DNA of 64,000 nt, taken from Anaerolineae bacterium (lineage in GTDB: Bacteria; Chloroflexota; Anaerolineae; Aggregatilineales; Aggregatilineaceae). This document shows positions 50,371 to 59,738 of this stretch, in pieces (the first letter of the stretch is position 1; each line of letters starts with the position of its first letter). Location: assembly GCA_018432315.1 (NCBI GenBank), contig JAHDLB010000027.1, positions 62,001-126,000 of the forward strand, written 5' to 3'. The translations under genes and the position numbers were made by a program. The notes under the pieces were generated by a model. The model did no database searches, had not been told where the DNA came from, and was given only the letters and a program-made list of their open reading frames with translations.

Positions 50371-53057
50371 TGCGCGCGCCCCTGCTGCCCTCGAGCCGGA
50401 CCCGGCTGGCGATCCTCACCCTCGTGCTGCTGGGCGCGTTTGCGCTGCGCGTCGTCGATCTCGATGGGGCCAGCGTGTGGCACGACGAGGGATGGTCGAT
50501 CGTCTCGATGCGCAGTCCCTTCGGCTTGCAAGAGGACAATACCCCGCCGGGCTATTACGCGCTGCTGCACCTCTTCGCGCGCGGAGCGGGGGAGTCGGTC
50601 TTGGCGCTGCGCCTGGGATCGGTCTTCATCGACTTGTTGACCGTGGCGCTGGCGGCCTGGGCCGCCCGGCGCTGGGTGGGGCGGGATGCGGCAGTGCTGG
50701 CCGCGGTGCTGCTGGCGGTGGTGCCGCTTCACTGGGCCTACGCGCGCGAGATCCGGGCGTATGTCGCGGTGCCGCTGCTCACCGTGGCGATCCTCGTGCT
50801 GGCCGACCGGCTGCTGCGCCAGCCCTGGCGCGTTTCGTGGCGCGTGTGGGGCGGGCTGGCGCTGGCGGAGCTGGCCCTGCTCTATACGCATAACCTCGGC
50901 GTGCCGGTGGTCGCGTGGCTAAATCTCGTGGTGGTCGCGGTGTGGGCATACCACCGCCAGTGGCGGCTACTGGGCCGGTGGACTGCGCTGCAGGCGGCGC
51001 TGCTGGTGGCGTATCTGCCGTGGCTGCTGCGGCTGGCGCCCAGCGGCACCGCGCTGAACACGCCGCCGCGCCTGGGGCCGGGGCTGGTGTGGGACGCGTG
51101 GCAGGGCTACTTCGCGCCGGTCCCGGCTCAGATCGGCGCGGAGAACGCGCTGGTCATCGGGTCGGCGCTGGTGGGTGTCCTCACGCTGCTGTGCCTGCTG
51201 GCGGTGGTGATCCGCGACCGCCGCCGGCCCGCGCTGCTCGCCGCGTCGCAGGCGGTCTTGCTGCCCGTTTTATCAACGGCGCTGCTGCACGCGGCGCACA
51301 TCGACTTCCACCCGCGCTATTACGTGGCCGCGCTCCCCGCGACGGTGCTGGTGATCGTGCTGGGCGTGGAGAGCCTGCCCCACGAGCACGACCAGCGGCG
51401 AATCGCCGTCTCGGCGACCATCGCGCTGTTTTGGGGCGTGGCTGCGGCCAGCCTGCCGGACTTGCTCAACGATCCGGACTACCAGCACGACGATTTTCGC
51501 GCGGTGGCCGAATATTACGCGACGCTGCCGCCCGAGGCGCTGGTCGTGATCCCGTATGGCTTCGATCCGGCGCTGGAAGACTACTACGCGGACGAGCTGG
51601 ATATCCGCGCCGAACTGCTCGGCGTGGACCTGCACAGCGACGCAGCAGAAGCGAGTGCCGCGATCAATGCCGCGCTGGCCCGGCGCAACTTTCCGGCCCG
51701 GGTGGAACTGCTGACGTGGTACCAGGTTCCCGCCGACGTGCGCGGGATGTATCCCTGCCTGTTGGAGGCCGCCGGGCAGCCCACCGGGCGACCGTTCACC
51801 GTGCTGGGCCTGAGCACCCAGGGCTACCAGATCGAGCGCCCGCTGGCGCTGGCCCGCCTGCCAGATTCAGAGGCCGACTACGGGCGAGTCGCGCTGGCCG
51901 GGGCGGCGCAGGCCGCCGGGGAGAGCGTGTGCATCGAGACGACGTGGCGGCTGCCGGCGGAGACGCGCGAAGATTGGCGCGTGGCCGGGCGCCTGATGAC
52001 GACCGACCCGGCAGGCTGGATCATCGCGCGCAGCGACACGGACATTCGCCAGCCCGATCAGGCGCCGACGTCCGACTGGGATGCGGGCGAGACGGGGCAG
52101 GCGTACAGCCTGCTGCGCCTTCCGGTGGGGGCGCCGCCGCAGGAATACGCGGTTCAGGTGGGCGTCTACGCGGCATCCGACCCGCACGGGCTGGATCGCC
52201 TGATCGACGGCGTGCCGTCCGGCAAGAGCTTGATGCTGGCGACCGTCACGCCGGATCGTCCGGTGGGGGCCCGCGAGCCGATCCCGCCGCGCGAACAGGT
52301 GGCGATCCCGGTCGGGCAGGACGTGGTGCTGATCGGGCACGATGCGCAGCACGCCACCCTCAATCCGGGCCAGGAACTGCGTATAACGTTAAAGTGGCAG
52401 GCGCCGGACGACTGCTGCGCGGATGGGCCGTGGACCGGGGCGAAAATGGCGCTGCGCGGGGATGGCTGGGAAGTCGTGCAGCCGGTGCGCGTGTTCGCCG
52501 GGTACAGCCTCGACTGGCATGCGTTCGTCGTGCCCGCCGGGGCCAGCGGCGAGGCGGTCCTCGCGGTGGGATCGGACACGCTGGAGCCGGTGACCCTGGC
52601 GACGTACACGCTGGAACAGACCGACCGCCTGTATGCGCCGCCGCCGTACGATGTGCCGGTTGGGGCGGGATTCACCGGGCTGGCGACGCTCGAAGGGATC
52701 AGCGTGGCCTCGGCGACCGTGTCGCCGGACGAAATGTTCGACCTGACGCTCGTCTGGAAGGCGACGGGCACGGCGAACGCGTCGTACCGTGTTTTCACGC
52801 ACCTGCTCAGCGCCGACGGGATCGTGATCGCCCAGCACGACGGGTACCCGGTCGACGAGACGCGCCTGACGACCGGCTGGGTGAAGGGCGAGTACCTGGT
52901 CGACGTGCACCGGCTGGCCTTCTTGCCGGAAGGGCAGGGCTATCGCGGCCCGGCGCGGCTGGAAGTGGGATTTTACAACCCGGAAACCAACTACCGCATT
53001 CCCGTCTCTGGTGGGGGCGATCACGTCATCCTGCCGGTAGAGATCACGGTGGAGTGA
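50370..53057 (+). CDS. GT39-like GT-C glycosyltransferase with C-terminal beta domains
   Basis: This 895-aa protein has an N-terminal polytopic half (about 1-385) and a soluble C-terminal half. The first external loop carries VWHDEGWS, the acidic motif of dolichol/undecaprenyl-phosphate mannosyltransferases. The PPGYYALLHLFAR segment and LHAAHIDFHPRYYVAALPA are conserved features of this group. From about residue 545 on, repeated beta-sandwich-like units occur (LNPGQELRITLKWQAPDD, FDLTLVWKATG), resembling domains in other Chloroflexota membrane transferases. Its position inside a MoxR/VWA operon, with an overlapping start, is unusual. Donor and acceptor are unknown. Confidence 0.82.
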   Translation: MRAPLLPSSRTRLAILTLVLLGAFALRVVDLDGASVWHDEGWSIVSMRSPFGLQEDNTPPGYYALLHLFARGAGESVLALRLGSVFIDLLTVALAAWAARRWVGRDAAVLAAVLLAVVPLHWAYAREIRAYVAVPLLTVAILVLADRLLRQPWRVSWRVWGGLALAELALLYTHNLGVPVVAWLNLVVVAVWAYHRQWRLLGRWTALQAALLVAYLPWLLRLAPSGTALNTPPRLGPGLVWDAWQGYFAPVPAQIGAENALVIGSALVGVLTLLCLLAVVIRDRRRPALLAASQAVLLPVLSTALLHAAHIDFHPRYYVAALPATVLVIVLGVESLPHEHDQRRIAVSATIALFWGVAAASLPDLLNDPDYQHDDFRAVAEYYATLPPEALVVIPYGFDPALEDYYADELDIRAELLGVDLHSDAAEASAAINAALARRNFPARVELLTWYQVPADVRGMYPCLLEAAGQPTGRPFTVLGLSTQGYQIERPLALARLPDSEADYGRVALAGAAQAAGESVCIETTWRLPAETREDWRVAGRLMTTDPAGWIIARSDTDIRQPDQAPTSDWDAGETGQAYSLLRLPVGAPPQEYAVQVGVYAASDPHGLDRLIDGVPSGKSLMLATVTPDRPVGAREPIPPREQVAIPVGQDVVLIGHDAQHATLNPGQELRITLKWQAPDDCCADGPWTGAKMALRGDGWEVVQPVRVFAGYSLDWHAFVVPAGASGEAVLAVGSDTLEPVTLATYTLEQTDRLYAPPPYDVPVGAGFTGLATLEGISVASATVSPDEMFDLTLVWKATGTANASYRVFTHLLSADGIVIAQHDGYPVDETRLTTGWVKGEYLVDVHRLAFLPEGQGYRGPARLEVGFYNPETNYRIPVSGGGDHVILPVEITVE

Positions 53058-53058
53058 G

Positions 53059-55080
53059 ATGCCATCTTTCCTGACACCACTGGCTCTCGCGCTCGGCGCG
53101 CTGGCGATCCCGATCGTGCTGCTGTACATGCTGCGGCTGCGCCGGACCGAAATGCCGATCTCCAGCACGTTTTTGTGGCAGCAGTTGGTCCGCGACCGCG
53201 AGGCGAACGCGCCCTGGCAGCGGCTGCGCCCAAGCTGGCTGCTGCTGCTCCAACTGCTGATCCTCGCGGCGTTGGTGTTGGCCCTGGCGCGCCCGTTCGT
53301 GGAGGTCAGCACGATCACCACCGGGCGGATCGTGCTGCTGTTAGATGCGTCAGCCAGCATGCAGGCGACCGACGTCGCGCCGAATCGCTTCGCCGCCGCC
53401 CGCGAGATCGGGCTGGATATGGTCGACACGCTGGGCACCGACGATACGATGACCGTGATCCAGGTCAGCGACGTGCCGGAAGTGCTGGCGGCGGCCTCGC
53501 GCGATAAGCTGGTGCTGCGCGATGCGATCCGGTCCGCCGTGGCGGGCGACGTCAGCGCCGACTGGACGGCGGCCATGACTCTGGCAGCGGCGGGCGCGGT
53601 GGGCGTGGATGAACTGCGAGTCGTGATCGTGAGTGACGGCGGCCTGCCGCCCGATCTGCCGCCGGTGCCGGGCGACGTGCGCTTCGTGCCCGTGGGGCGC
53701 GCGACGAGCAACCTCGCGATCTCGGCGCTGGCGATGTCGTCGCTGCCGGGGCGCCCGCCGGAGTTGTTCGCGCGCATCAGCAACTACGGCGATACCGACA
53801 CCGACGTGATCTTCTCCGGCTACGTGGACGGGAGTGAGGTCATCGACTGGGCGTACCGCTACTCGGTCCCGGCGGAGGGCTACGTCGATATCTTCGACAT
53901 CGCCCTGCCGGACGAGTTCGACACGCTGACCACGCGCCTGACGCTGCCGCGCAACGCGGCGGAGAACGACTATCTGGCCGTGGATGACGTGGCCTATGCC
54001 GTGCGCGACCGGGCGGGCGCGGGCCGCGTGCTGCTGGTGACGGAGAACAACATCTTCCTGCGGCAGATTTTTCGCAGCCTGCGCGGCGTGACGCTGGCCG
54101 AGGCGGCGCCCGGCGAGTCGCTGCCGCAGCAGGAGTTCGACCTGTTCGTGTTCGATGGCTGGCTGCCGGACGTCCTGCCCGATGGCGACCTGCTGCTGGT
54201 GAACCCGCCGCGCGGCACGGCGTTCTTCAGCCTGGGCGGCACAGTGGAGGCCGGGGCGCCGCTCCAGGTGAACCGGGACGACCCGCGCACGCGCAACCTC
54301 GGCGTGACCATCAACGCGGTGAACCTGCGCCAGTATCGCGTGCTGGGAGGCGTCGACTGGGCGACCCCGCTCATGTCGGACGGCGGCGCGCCGCTGGTTG
54401 TCGCGGGCGAGGTCGAGGGGCGGCAGGTGGCGATTCTGCCATTCGACGCGCGCTACCCGAACACGGACATGGTGCTCCAGCCTGCGTGGCCGATCCTGAT
54501 CGCGGAGCTGAGCGCGTGGTTCTCGCCCCAGCGAATCAGCGATGCCGCCGGCTCGCTGCCGCCCGGCGCGCCGGTGCGCGTGCGGTTCATCGAGGACGCG
54601 GACGAGATCGCGATCGTCCAGCCCGGCGGCGAGCGCGTGACCCTGCGGCCCGAGGGCAGCGAGGCGATCTTCGCGGGCACGTTCCAGCCGGGTCTGTACC
54701 GGCTCGACCTGCGCCGCGGTGGCGACACGGTGAAATCCGAATGGTTCGCGGTGAACCTGTTCGACCCTGCCGAGAGCCGCATCGCGCCGGAGAGCAGCGT
54801 CGTGGTCGGGACGACGACCATCGCGCAGGACGCACGCGAAGAGAAGGGCCGCCGCGAGTATTGGCGGTGGGTGGCCGGGATCGGGCTGGCGATCTTGCTC
54901 GTCGAGTGGTGGGTCTATCACCGGTCGCTGCGCCGCATCCCTCGCGTGACGTTGGGCGGGCTGCGCGGCGGCCCGCGTGACGTTTCGCGCCGGAGCAGCC
55001 TCTGGGCACGGCTCACGCGCCGCGAGCCGCGCAGATCCGGCTGGACCCGGACGCGCTCGAGCACGAGAGGGCGCCTATGA
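53059..55080 (+). CDS. BatA-like VWA membrane protein
   Basis: This 673-aa protein has the N-terminal BatA/YjgA arrangement: a first helix (ALGALAIPIVLLYMLRLRR) and a second at about 55-78. The VWA domain carries MIDAS residues DASASM near residue 95. A C-terminal transmembrane helix near 600-620 is followed by a basic tail. The middle includes a segment resembling a glutamine-amidotransferase-like strand set (RVLLVTENN, LFVFDGWLP). The two N-terminal helices put the VWA domain outside. It overlaps the next VWA gene by 4 nt. Confidence 0.88.
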   Translation: MPSFLTPLALALGALAIPIVLLYMLRLRRTEMPISSTFLWQQLVRDREANAPWQRLRPSWLLLLQLLILAALVLALARPFVEVSTITTGRIVLLLDASASMQATDVAPNRFAAAREIGLDMVDTLGTDDTMTVIQVSDVPEVLAAASRDKLVLRDAIRSAVAGDVSADWTAAMTLAAAGAVGVDELRVVIVSDGGLPPDLPPVPGDVRFVPVGRATSNLAISALAMSSLPGRPPELFARISNYGDTDTDVIFSGYVDGSEVIDWAYRYSVPAEGYVDIFDIALPDEFDTLTTRLTLPRNAAENDYLAVDDVAYAVRDRAGAGRVLLVTENNIFLRQIFRSLRGVTLAEAAPGESLPQQEFDLFVFDGWLPDVLPDGDLLLVNPPRGTAFFSLGGTVEAGAPLQVNRDDPRTRNLGVTINAVNLRQYRVLGGVDWATPLMSDGGAPLVVAGEVEGRQVAILPFDARYPNTDMVLQPAWPILIAELSAWFSPQRISDAAGSLPPGAPVRVRFIEDADEIAIVQPGGERVTLRPEGSEAIFAGTFQPGLYRLDLRRGGDTVKSEWFAVNLFDPAESRIAPESSVVVGTTTIAQDAREEKGRREYWRWVAGIGLAILLVEWWVYHRSLRRIPRVTLGGLRGGPRDVSRRSSLWARLTRREPRRSGWTRTRSSTRGRL

Positions 55081-58040
55081 GCTTCGTCAACCCCAACGCG
55101 CTCTTGCTCTTGCTGCTGCTGCCCGTGTTCGTGGTGGTAGGTTGGCCGCGGCTGGCCTACCGGCGGCGGCGCGACACGCTCAGTTTGGCGATCCGGCTGC
55201 TGCTGGTGACGCTGCTGATCATCGGGCTGGCGGGAATCCAGGTGCAGCGCACTGCCGACAAGCTGGCGGTCGTGTTCCTGATCGACGTGTCGGACAGCGT
55301 ATCGCCCGCGCAGCAGAGCGCCGCGCTCGAATACGTGCGCATCGCCGCGGACGCCATGCGCGAGGGCGATCAGGCCGCGGTGGTCGTGTTCGGCGCGGAT
55401 GCGCTGGTCGAGATTCCGATCACCGAGCGGCTCGAACTGGTGCAGATGGGCTCGGACCCGATCCGGCTCGAAACCGACCTGGCGGAGGCGATGCGCCTGG
55501 GGCTGGCCCTGTTCCCGGCAGACACGGCCAAGCGCATGGTGATCGTCAGCGACGGGAAGCAGACGGTCGGCGACGCGGAAGAAGTCGCCCGGCTGGCGGC
55601 GGCGACGAACGTGCAGATTGACACCGTGTTCCTGGGCGACGCGCTGGCCGCGGACGCGGTCGCCGGGCCGGAAATCCTGGTGAAAGACGTCGCGGTGCCG
55701 GCGACCGTCAACGAGGGCGAGTCGTTCGACCTGACGGTGACGCTCGCTACCAACCGCCGCGACAGCCTGGCGGAGGTGCAGGTGCTGTCCGGCGGGAGCG
55801 TCATTCACCGCGAGGACGTCACGCTCCAGCCGGGGAACAACACGTTCGTCTTCCCGGATATCGTGGTGCCCACTGCCGGGTTCGTGGATTTTCGCGTCGT
55901 GGTCGAGCCGCGCAGCGCCGATGTGTTCTACCAGAACAACCAGCTTTCGGCGTTCACGCAGGTGACCGGCCCGCCGCGCGTGCTGCTCGTGACGTCTGAC
56001 GAGCGCGAGATCGAAACGCTGCGCGCCATGCTGGAAGATACCGGGCTGCGGGTGGACGTCCAGGGCCCGCGCGACCTGCCGCTGGGGCTGGCGCCGTTGA
56101 GCAGCTATGACAGCATCGTGCTGGCGAACGTCTCGGCGACGGACCTCACCGAAGACCGGATGGCGTACTTGCAGGCCTACGTGCGCGACCTGGGGGGCGG
56201 GCTGGTGGCGATTGGCGGGCCCAACAGCTTTGGCGTCGGCGGCTATTTCGAAACGCCGCTGGAAGAGACGCTGCCGGTGGAGATGCGCATCCGCGACCAG
56301 GAACGCATCCCGCAGCTCACCATGCTGTTCGTGATCGACCGGTCCGGCAGTATGGAAATCTCCGGGCCGAGCGGCGTGTCGAACCTGGAGCTGGCGAAAG
56401 AGGCGGTCGTTCGCTCGTTCGACCTGCTCAACGATAACGACCGAACCGGGGTGTTGTCGTTCGACATCAGCGCCTATTTCGTGCTCGACATTCAGGAATT
56501 GGGCGACGAAGCCCACCGCGCCCAGATGCGCGACCAGGTGGGCACGCTGCGACCGGGCGGCGGCACGAATATCCGCCAGGGCGTGCTGGCTGCCGACCGC
56601 GTGCTGCGCGACGATCCTTCGCAGCTCAAGCACATCATCCTGCTGACCGACGGCGGCGCCGATCCGAGCGGGATCATCCCGGCGGTGGACCGGATGTACC
56701 AGAATTACGGCATCACGACCTCGGTCATCGCCGTAGGGCAGGATTACGCCCAGTGGCTCCAGGACGTGGCGGCTGCCGGGCACGGGCACTTCCACCTGGC
56801 GTATGACGTGTCCACCATCCCGGCCATTTTCACCGCCGAGACGCTGCTCGCCACCCGGTCCTACATTTTCGAGCAGGACTTCGCGCCCACGCTCAACGCG
56901 CGCCATCCCATCGTCGAGGGGTTCGACAGCATGCCCGTGCTGAAGGGCTACATTGCCACGACGGAGAAGGCAACCGCCACCGTGATCCTGCACGGACCGG
57001 AAGACGATCCGCTGCTGGCAGCGTGGCAGTACGGCCTGGGCCGGGCGGTGGCCTTCACGTCGGACGCGTCGGCGCGGTGGGCCGCCAACTGGATCGGCTG
57101 GGACGGGTACGCCGATTTCTGGAGCCAGGCGATCCGCTGGACGATCATCGACGACGCGACCACCAACGTCGAGGCGCGCGTCACGCAGCGGGGCGAGCAG
57201 GCGGTGGTCACGGTCGATGCCCGCGACACGACCGGCGATTACCTGAACGGCCTGCAGCTCGACGCGTCGGTGATCAACGCCCAGCTTCAAACCTCGTCGC
57301 TGCGGCTCCAACAGGTCGCGCCGGGCCGCTACGAAGCGGTTTTCACGCCGGAGGACGAGGGCGCTTATTTCGTCACCGTCGCCGGGGGCACGCCCGACAC
57401 GGCTGACAGCCTCGCCCCGCACTCGGTCGTCCAGACGGCAGGCTGGGTGCTGAGCTATTCGTCCGAATACGATGTAGACGTGAGCGGCACCGAACAGCAG
57501 ACCGGCGAGATGCTGCTGGACCACATCGCGCAGACGACCGGCGGCGCGTCGCTGCGCGACAGGCCGGACGACGTGTTTTTGCACGACCTGGACCAGGAAC
57601 AGGCGGCGCAGCCGGTATGGCCCTATTTCGTGCTGGCGGCGCTGCTGCTGCTGGTCGTGGACGTGGCCGTGCGGCGGCTGGTGATCACGCGGACCGACCT
57701 GGAGAAGGCCCGCGCGCGTGTCGCCGGGTGGATGGGGACCAGCGCGCGCGCCACCCCGCCGCTGACCGAGTCCTCCGCCCGGATGCACCGCCTGATGGAC
57801 GCCAAGGGCCGCGCCCGCAGCGCCGGGCCCCCCGCCGACGACCTGCCGGAGGAGCGTCCCGCGCCGCGCGTCGAGCGATCGTCGCGGCGTCCGGCTGGCC
57901 CGCCCAGGAAGCCACCCCCGCCTTCGACATCACCGCGCGACACGTCGAGCACGCCGGCGCCGTCCGACGGTGGCACGCTGGCGTCGCGGCTGCTGGAACG
58001 CCGCCAGACATCCCAGCGCGATCGAGACGACAACACATAA
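55077..58040 (+). CDS. Large tandem-VWA membrane protein
   Basis: This 987-aa protein contains two VWA domains. The first (about 60-195) has VFLIDVSDSVS and the second (about 410-590) has FVIDRSGSMEISG, both with the MIDAS DxSxS. Between them is a segment like a Rossmann/GATase domain (VLLVTSDEREIETL, LGGGLVAIGGPNSFG). Two N-terminal helices, a transmembrane helix near 850 and a basic, Pro/Ser-rich C-terminal tail of about 120 residues complete it. It overlaps the BatA-like gene by 4 nt. It is the likely client or partner of MoxR and DUF58. Confidence 0.9.
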   Translation: MSFVNPNALLLLLLLPVFVVVGWPRLAYRRRRDTLSLAIRLLLVTLLIIGLAGIQVQRTADKLAVVFLIDVSDSVSPAQQSAALEYVRIAADAMREGDQAAVVVFGADALVEIPITERLELVQMGSDPIRLETDLAEAMRLGLALFPADTAKRMVIVSDGKQTVGDAEEVARLAAATNVQIDTVFLGDALAADAVAGPEILVKDVAVPATVNEGESFDLTVTLATNRRDSLAEVQVLSGGSVIHREDVTLQPGNNTFVFPDIVVPTAGFVDFRVVVEPRSADVFYQNNQLSAFTQVTGPPRVLLVTSDEREIETLRAMLEDTGLRVDVQGPRDLPLGLAPLSSYDSIVLANVSATDLTEDRMAYLQAYVRDLGGGLVAIGGPNSFGVGGYFETPLEETLPVEMRIRDQERIPQLTMLFVIDRSGSMEISGPSGVSNLELAKEAVVRSFDLLNDNDRTGVLSFDISAYFVLDIQELGDEAHRAQMRDQVGTLRPGGGTNIRQGVLAADRVLRDDPSQLKHIILLTDGGADPSGIIPAVDRMYQNYGITTSVIAVGQDYAQWLQDVAAAGHGHFHLAYDVSTIPAIFTAETLLATRSYIFEQDFAPTLNARHPIVEGFDSMPVLKGYIATTEKATATVILHGPEDDPLLAAWQYGLGRAVAFTSDASARWAANWIGWDGYADFWSQAIRWTIIDDATTNVEARVTQRGEQAVVTVDARDTTGDYLNGLQLDASVINAQLQTSSLRLQQVAPGRYEAVFTPEDEGAYFVTVAGGTPDTADSLAPHSVVQTAGWVLSYSSEYDVDVSGTEQQTGEMLLDHIAQTTGGASLRDRPDDVFLHDLDQEQAAQPVWPYFVLAALLLLVVDVAVRRLVITRTDLEKARARVAGWMGTSARATPPLTESSARMHRLMDAKGRARSAGPPADDLPEERPAPRVERSSRRPAGPPRKPPPPSTSPRDTSSTPAPSDGGTLASRLLERRQTSQRDRDDNT

Positions 58041-58056
58041 TTCACAGAGGATGCCC

Positions 58057-58878
58057 GTGATACGACACCGAATTCTGACCCTCGGGATAGGGGCGGCGGG
58101 CGCTGTGCTGTCGCTGCTGAGCTGCACGCTGAGCCGCAGCGCGGTCGACGTCGTGCTGCCGCAACCATTGCCCGCGGCGACGGCGACTCCGGACAGCGGC
58201 GACTGGCGGGCAGTGGCGCCCGGCGTGGAACGCCGCGACGTCCGGCTCAAGTTCGGGAGAAGCTTCGACGTGACGGCGGTCGCCGTCCGGCTCGATCCGG
58301 CCCTCGTCCGGTTCGAGGTCCACTACAGTCCCGGCGCGCCTTACAGCCTGAATGAATGGCAGACCATGTTGCAGCCGGTGGTCGTCGTCAACGGCGGGTT
58401 CTTCGACGAGAGCGATCGGGTTCTCGGCCTGCTGGTCAACAGCCAGGGCGCGTTCGGCCAGTCGTTCAGCGGATTCGGCGGCATGTTCCAGGTGGCCGCG
58501 GGTGGGGTCCGCGTGCGGTCGCTGGTTTCGGAGCCATACCAGGGCGAGCCGCTGCAGCAGGCGATCCAATCCTTCCCGATGCTGATCGAGTCCGGTGGCG
58601 TGCTGGCGCCGCAAGGCGACGGGTTCGAGGTGCCGTCGCGCCGGTCGGTTGTTGGACAAGATCGCGCCGGGCGGATAATCTTGATAGTCGTTCCACTGGG
58701 CATGATCTCGCTGGCGGACCTCCAACACGGGCTGTTGAACAGCGACCTGGACCTGGCGATTGCCGTGGCGCTCGACGGAGGCCGCTCGACGGGACTGGCA
58801 ATCGCGGCGGGGGCGTACCGGGAAACGTACCCGGCGCTGGACCAACTGCCCAGCGTGATCGCGGTGTTTTCTCCTTGA
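58057..58878 (+). CDS. Phosphodiester glycosidase-like lipoprotein (NAGPA/DUF2233)
   Basis: This 273-aa exported lipoprotein (lipobox VLSLLSC) has the NAGPA domain found in the phosphodiester glycosidase family. Conserved blocks are VVNGGFFDES, an RSVVGQDRAGRIILIV strand pair and ALDGGRSTGLAI. In family members the glycine/aspartate-rich blocks contact the substrate. GTG 58057 is supported by AGAGG six nt upstream; ATG 58051 has no spacing. It could remove capping sugars or process teichoic/polymer linkages, but that is inferred from the family. It follows the tandem-VWA gene by 16 nt. Confidence 0.78.
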   Translation: MIRHRILTLGIGAAGAVLSLLSCTLSRSAVDVVLPQPLPAATATPDSGDWRAVAPGVERRDVRLKFGRSFDVTAVAVRLDPALVRFEVHYSPGAPYSLNEWQTMLQPVVVVNGGFFDESDRVLGLLVNSQGAFGQSFSGFGGMFQVAAGGVRVRSLVSEPYQGEPLQQAIQSFPMLIESGGVLAPQGDGFEVPSRRSVVGQDRAGRIILIVVPLGMISLADLQHGLLNSDLDLAIAVALDGGRSTGLAIAAGAYRETYPALDQLPSVIAVFSP

Positions 58879-58899
58879 CCTTCACATGACGAGAGGTTT

Positions 58900-59727
58900 A
58901 TGTCACCCATTCCTACCGTAATACTCACCCCGGACGGCGTGGTGCCCACGCCCTATGCCGTGGAGTCGCTGCCCGAGGCCGTGCCATACGAACCGTCCGG
59001 CGTGTACACCGTGGCGCGCACGTTTCACGGCGACCGGGCGCTGCTGCTCGATGCGCACCTGGATCGCCTGGAAGAATCCGCCCGGCTGGTGCATATCCCG
59101 CTGGACCTGGACCGGGCGCGGTTACGTGCGGCGCTGCGCGACCTGCTGCACGAGGCGAAGTTTCCGGACGCGAAATTCCGGATCACCGTCCCGCGCGACC
59201 AGCCGGAGTGCCTCTACCTGGCGGTGGAGCCGTACCAGCCGGTGCCCCAGGACGTGCAGGAGGGGGGCGCGCACGTGATCACGCTGCCGATGGTGCGGGC
59301 GAACCCGGTCGCCAAGACGACCGACTGGATGACGACGCGGCGGCCCGCTTACGAGAGCCTGCCGCCCGGCGCTTACGAGGGCATCCTGGTCAACGGGCGG
59401 GGCCGCCTGCTAGAAGGGCTGTCGAGCAATTTCTACGCCGTGCTGGACGGCGCGCTGCACACGGCGGGCGACAGTGTGCTGGAAGGGATCACCCGGCGCG
59501 CAATTCTGACGCTGGCGCCGTCGATCATCCCGGTGAAGCTGGAACCGCTGACCGTCGACGATCTGCCCAGGGCATCCGAGGCGATGCTGACCAGCAGTGG
59601 CCGGGGCGTGGTGCCGGTCACTGCCATCGACGGCCAGCCGGTGGCCGACGGCGCGGTCGGGCCGGTGGTCGCCGCGCTGCGGGAACGGTACAATCAGTGG
59701 ACGGACACGCACGCCGAGCCGATCTGA
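58900..59727 (+). CDS. Class IV PLP aminotransferase
   Basis: This 275-aa protein belongs to the fold-type IV family (BCAT, D-amino acid aminotransferase, aminodeoxychorismate lyase). The PLP lysine is probably in ANPVAKTTDWM, and the fold signature LLEGLSSNFYAV matches ExxxxN. The motif DSVLEGITRRAIL is typical. The substrate cannot be assigned: the family covers branched-chain amino acids, D-alanine and ADC. It converges with the KARI-like gene and is only 21 nt after the lipoprotein gene, but may be a separate function appended to the operon. Confidence 0.88.
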   Translation: MSPIPTVILTPDGVVPTPYAVESLPEAVPYEPSGVYTVARTFHGDRALLLDAHLDRLEESARLVHIPLDLDRARLRAALRDLLHEAKFPDAKFRITVPRDQPECLYLAVEPYQPVPQDVQEGGAHVITLPMVRANPVAKTTDWMTTRRPAYESLPPGAYEGILVNGRGRLLEGLSSNFYAVLDGALHTAGDSVLEGITRRAILTLAPSIIPVKLEPLTVDDLPRASEAMLTSSGRGVVPVTAIDGQPVADGAVGPVVAALRERYNQWTDTHAEPI

Positions 59728-59738
59728 CCGGGGCGCGC

